Assembly (NCBI RefSeq): GCF_027744825.2
Contig: NC_071334.1
Location: forward strand, 56,732,937-56,796,936
Direction: 5' to 3'
DNA from: Synchiropus splendidus
Lineage: Eukaryota; Chordata; Actinopteri; Syngnathiformes; Callionymidae
DNA length: 64,000 bases
Shown here piece by piece: positions 61,436 through 64,000 of this stretch; position 1 is the first letter of the stretch, and the number at the start of each line of letters is the position of its first letter. The notes beneath the pieces are model-generated. The model was given only the letters and a program-made list of their open reading frames with translations, did not search any database and was not told the DNA's origin. A program made the position numbers and the translations under genes.

Positions 61436-62103
61436 CAGTGGTACCTCAGTTTTCAAACGAACAAATCGGAGTTCGAACAAAAAGTTTGAGATTTGCTTCT
61501 GATTTTGAACGAAAACCAGAACTCGAACGCCCCCGAAAAAACGACGCGCGACGTGCTTTGTTATTGTGTATAACGCAGCGTCTGTATGCAGATATGTCCC
61601 GTTAGCTACATTTACTGACTGTTTTTTCTTCATGTTGAGGTGTAAAACCTTTCCTGTCTCCGCACTGGACCATGGTAGAGTGTCACAGGGGAGGTGCTCG
61701 CTCTCCACACCTCCGAGGCTGGAGCTCACTGCAGGGTTTGATGTCCTGTTGTGGGCTGGAGCTGTGACAGGGATGAGGCGAGTCTGGGACAGAGCGTGAC
61801 TTGGTTTATGACTTTGTCACAGCCAAACTGCACAGAAGCGCACATTCAGAGCTGGACACGCACCGGGCACCTCTTCACTTCTGGAGAGACGTCACTCACT
61901 CTGCAACCCCTCCCACATGCAGCGGCCACACACATAGAGGAACAGCGCACCTGCAGCAGACACTCTACATTCTACTTCTACAAAAGACTATTTTAAGGCT
62001 CCGAACGCATTATTTCTTTTTCCATTCATTGTAATGGGAAAAATCCATTCAGATTTTGAATGGCCTTCTGGAACGGATTGTGGTGAGAACCGAGGTACCA
62101 CTG
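61436..62103 (+). mobile_element. Non-autonomous pogo/Tigger-like element with TA target duplication
   Basis: Termini CAGTGGTACCTCAGTTTTC and GAGAACCGAGGTACCACTG are inverted repeats sharing CAGTGGTACCTC(A/G)GTT. TA dinucleotides flank both (61434-61435 and 62104-62105), the Tc1/mariner-superfamily signature. Subterminal parts (TTCGAAC-like; GGAACGGATTGTGGTGAGAA; TTTTTCCCATT-type) match a widespread vertebrate family. The centre (61560-61925) is a GC-rich module also found at 12487-12860. No transposase is encoded in 668 bp. Confidence 0.8.
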
Positions 62104-62105
62104 TA

Positions 62106-64000
62106 TGTGGTTGCAGTTTCCAGGTGAGCATAGACAGCCATATTTCTTAACTGCATGAAGGCATTTTACTAGGTTAGACTGGATGTGTTGCTGAAGGTCA
62201 GGGTGTTTCACAGAATGTGGGTTGGACAAAGACAAGGTGGGTGCCAGAAGAGGGAGGGCCTTAAGGCAAGGTTCTTCATCTTCCATTTTCACCAGATTGG
62301 CTGACCCAAATGATGTCCAGGAATCACTTGTGTGATGCAGGAAACATGATTTAAGATAAATGACTATCTTTTGGTTAATTGTTTCTCTTTTGAAAGTTGG
62401 ATGAAACAGAGCTTCAAGATTTAACCCTCATTACAGCCTTGTTTTTTTGTTTTAACTACAGTGATAGTGATTTCATCTCATGCAAATTGTATAATAGTTG
62501 CTGTCGTCCATGTTTTATAAACAATTAGATTCTATTTTCCGAGGAGGACATTCCATTCCTTTGGAAAATGGGAAGTCATTCCAGGCATAGTTTCTCCCCC
62601 TGTTGGTGAACTAAGGTATTTCCAGTTCGGTCCCCTATTTTTCATTCATAGATCGGCAGGTTGGCATTTTATCTGGGCCACAGACCAACGATTATACTTT
62701 CCGGACAGAGACTTCTTCAGGCAAGTCACATCATATTCCTGTTCACATTTCCACATCTGTTCGCTCTGGAAGTTGGTAATACCAGAGGTCCATTTCACCT
62801 TTACTGAAGCAGGTTATTAAACCCTGTTTTTGCCCCCAACAACAATGCGTCCATCATCCAAAAATTGTCAATAGCAAATAATGACACTGGTGAAGAACTA
62901 ATAAAATGATGAATAAAATAAAATAAAACTAACTTAGTCAACTGAGAGAAATCCGTTTGTTTGAGAAATAAACAATGACGGCGGCTATTATTGTTCATAT
63001 TGTCAGGATTTGTCCTGTCGAATTCAATGTCAGATATGATGTGTTGGACAACAATGTGTCTAACAAAACTGTAAATCTCCCTCTACTGGAATGGATTTTT
63101 TTTGAGCTGTATAGGATAATCTGCCCGTCATACTTGAGATGCTATGATTCACAGTTGGAGTATGTGTGTTCTGATGCAAATGCGACGGACACGTGCATTG
63201 ATTTTCCCGTCGTTTCAGTAGCATTCTGCAGCACCAAATCTTTTCCCAGTCTCCACCAATTAGCTTTCAGCCTGAGGTACACTGTCGATCCCTATCTGCC
63301 CATCTGCCTGTCAGTGGCTTCATTCCACTGAAGAAGAGCAATAGGAAAAGAGAAAATGGGAAAGCAAATGTGCATACAAGTGCAGACAAGAAATGGAGAA
63401 TTCTCTGTTTGGCGTCTTCAGGCGAGACGGCTTGGCAGATCTGTCCGAGGCTGAAGCCAGTAGGCACACTTGGAATGAGAAGAAGTCCCTGAGAGAGATA
63501 CTGTTGTGTGGATGATAGAGTGCGGCACAATGCTCACTCATCCTTTTAGTAGCCGTCTATCAATGAAAATTCACAAATTGCTCCGTATTTACCCTCAACC
63601 ATAACGGATGCAGATTTCTGATTTCACGGAGGGACATTTCTCCGTATCATTCTGTCCTCTTCTGAGAAAGACTTTTTCTCCACTGTGCCCTGAGAGTTAT
63701 TGAATCTGCTCCAGATAATGGCCTGTCTAACAAGAGCCTTGTCTTTTCCTGCCCCAAGAGGCCTTAGTGCTTGAAGTTGGATCAGTCTTCTGCACATACC
63801 TGATCATTGTGCTCCAGTGTCTCGTGATCCCAACCCTTTTAACAAAAGACAGCTGCCCTCTGCAACACTTTGAGTCTACTCTTCTATTGTTTTTCCATGG
63901 TTGATTTATAAATATAGTGTTTTCTTATCTGGAAGCATTGCAGCTTTTAAAATGACAACCCTACGATTGCAGAGTACAATTCATGTATTATAAATAACAG
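62106..64000. other. Non-coding, no recognised feature
   Basis: Unique-looking DNA. An ORF at 62975-63331 (118 codons) is opposed by others and lacks a domain or plausible splice context. No repeats of note. Confidence 0.35.

Overview
This window looks like a gene-poor piece of a ray-finned (teleost) fish chromosome. The evidence is an intron-containing vertebrate synaptic gene in sequence that is AT-rich and microsatellite-rich, together with fish-type transposon relics: hAT MITEs with 8-bp target duplications, an L2/Rex1/CR1-group LINE reverse transcriptase, a solo LTR, and a TA-flanked pogo/Tigger-like element. I see no bacterial-style gene organisation, tRNA, rRNA or CRISPR array.

Only one protein-coding gene can be supported: a plus-strand member of the LRRTM family (leucine-rich repeat transmembrane neuronal proteins), closest to LRRTM4. 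Exon 1 (about 36366-36866) lies behind a TATA-containing, CpG-richer promoter. It carries three small upstream ORFs and contributes only the four coding bases ATG-G before a strong GTAAGT donor. A 7.4-kb intron follows. Exon 2 (from 44295) encodes the rest of a 523-residue type I membrane protein: signal peptide, LRRNT cap, ten LRRs, LRRCT cap, transmembrane helix and a cytoplasmic tail ending ECEV. The stop codon overlaps a second splice donor (GAG|GTATGA), the position at which long isoforms of LRRTM3/4 diverge. The 3' UTR probably ends after AATAAA at 47182.

Upstream (1-36 kb) is non-coding. It holds hAT relics (213-738, 11341-12226, a transposase fragment at 6470-6700), a MITE at 24755-24998, an L2-like RT fragment (8930-9155), a solo LTR (16613-17250), CTCF-like motifs (1295, 22612, 24737, 36163), a 96-bp AT palindrome capped by POU octamers (14418-14513), and two large tetranucleotide arrays in opposite orientation (27664-27927 and 29264-29694) sharing a 70-bp flank. 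The intron holds a hAT element, a (TATAA)15 array and a (AT)n(TG)29 tract only 70 nt from the exon-2 acceptor.

Downstream (47-64 kb) starts with dispersed repeats and a decayed LINE RT (47897-48590, minus). After that comes mostly unique non-coding sequence with a Tc1-like HTH remnant (56763-56936) and an intact-ended pogo-like element (61436-62103). A few stretches rich in homeodomain, POU or E-box motifs and free of recognisable repeats may be regulatory conserved elements; that is inference. The most interesting signals concern splicing and translation control of the LRRTM gene and the structured repeats around it, rather than a new protein system.
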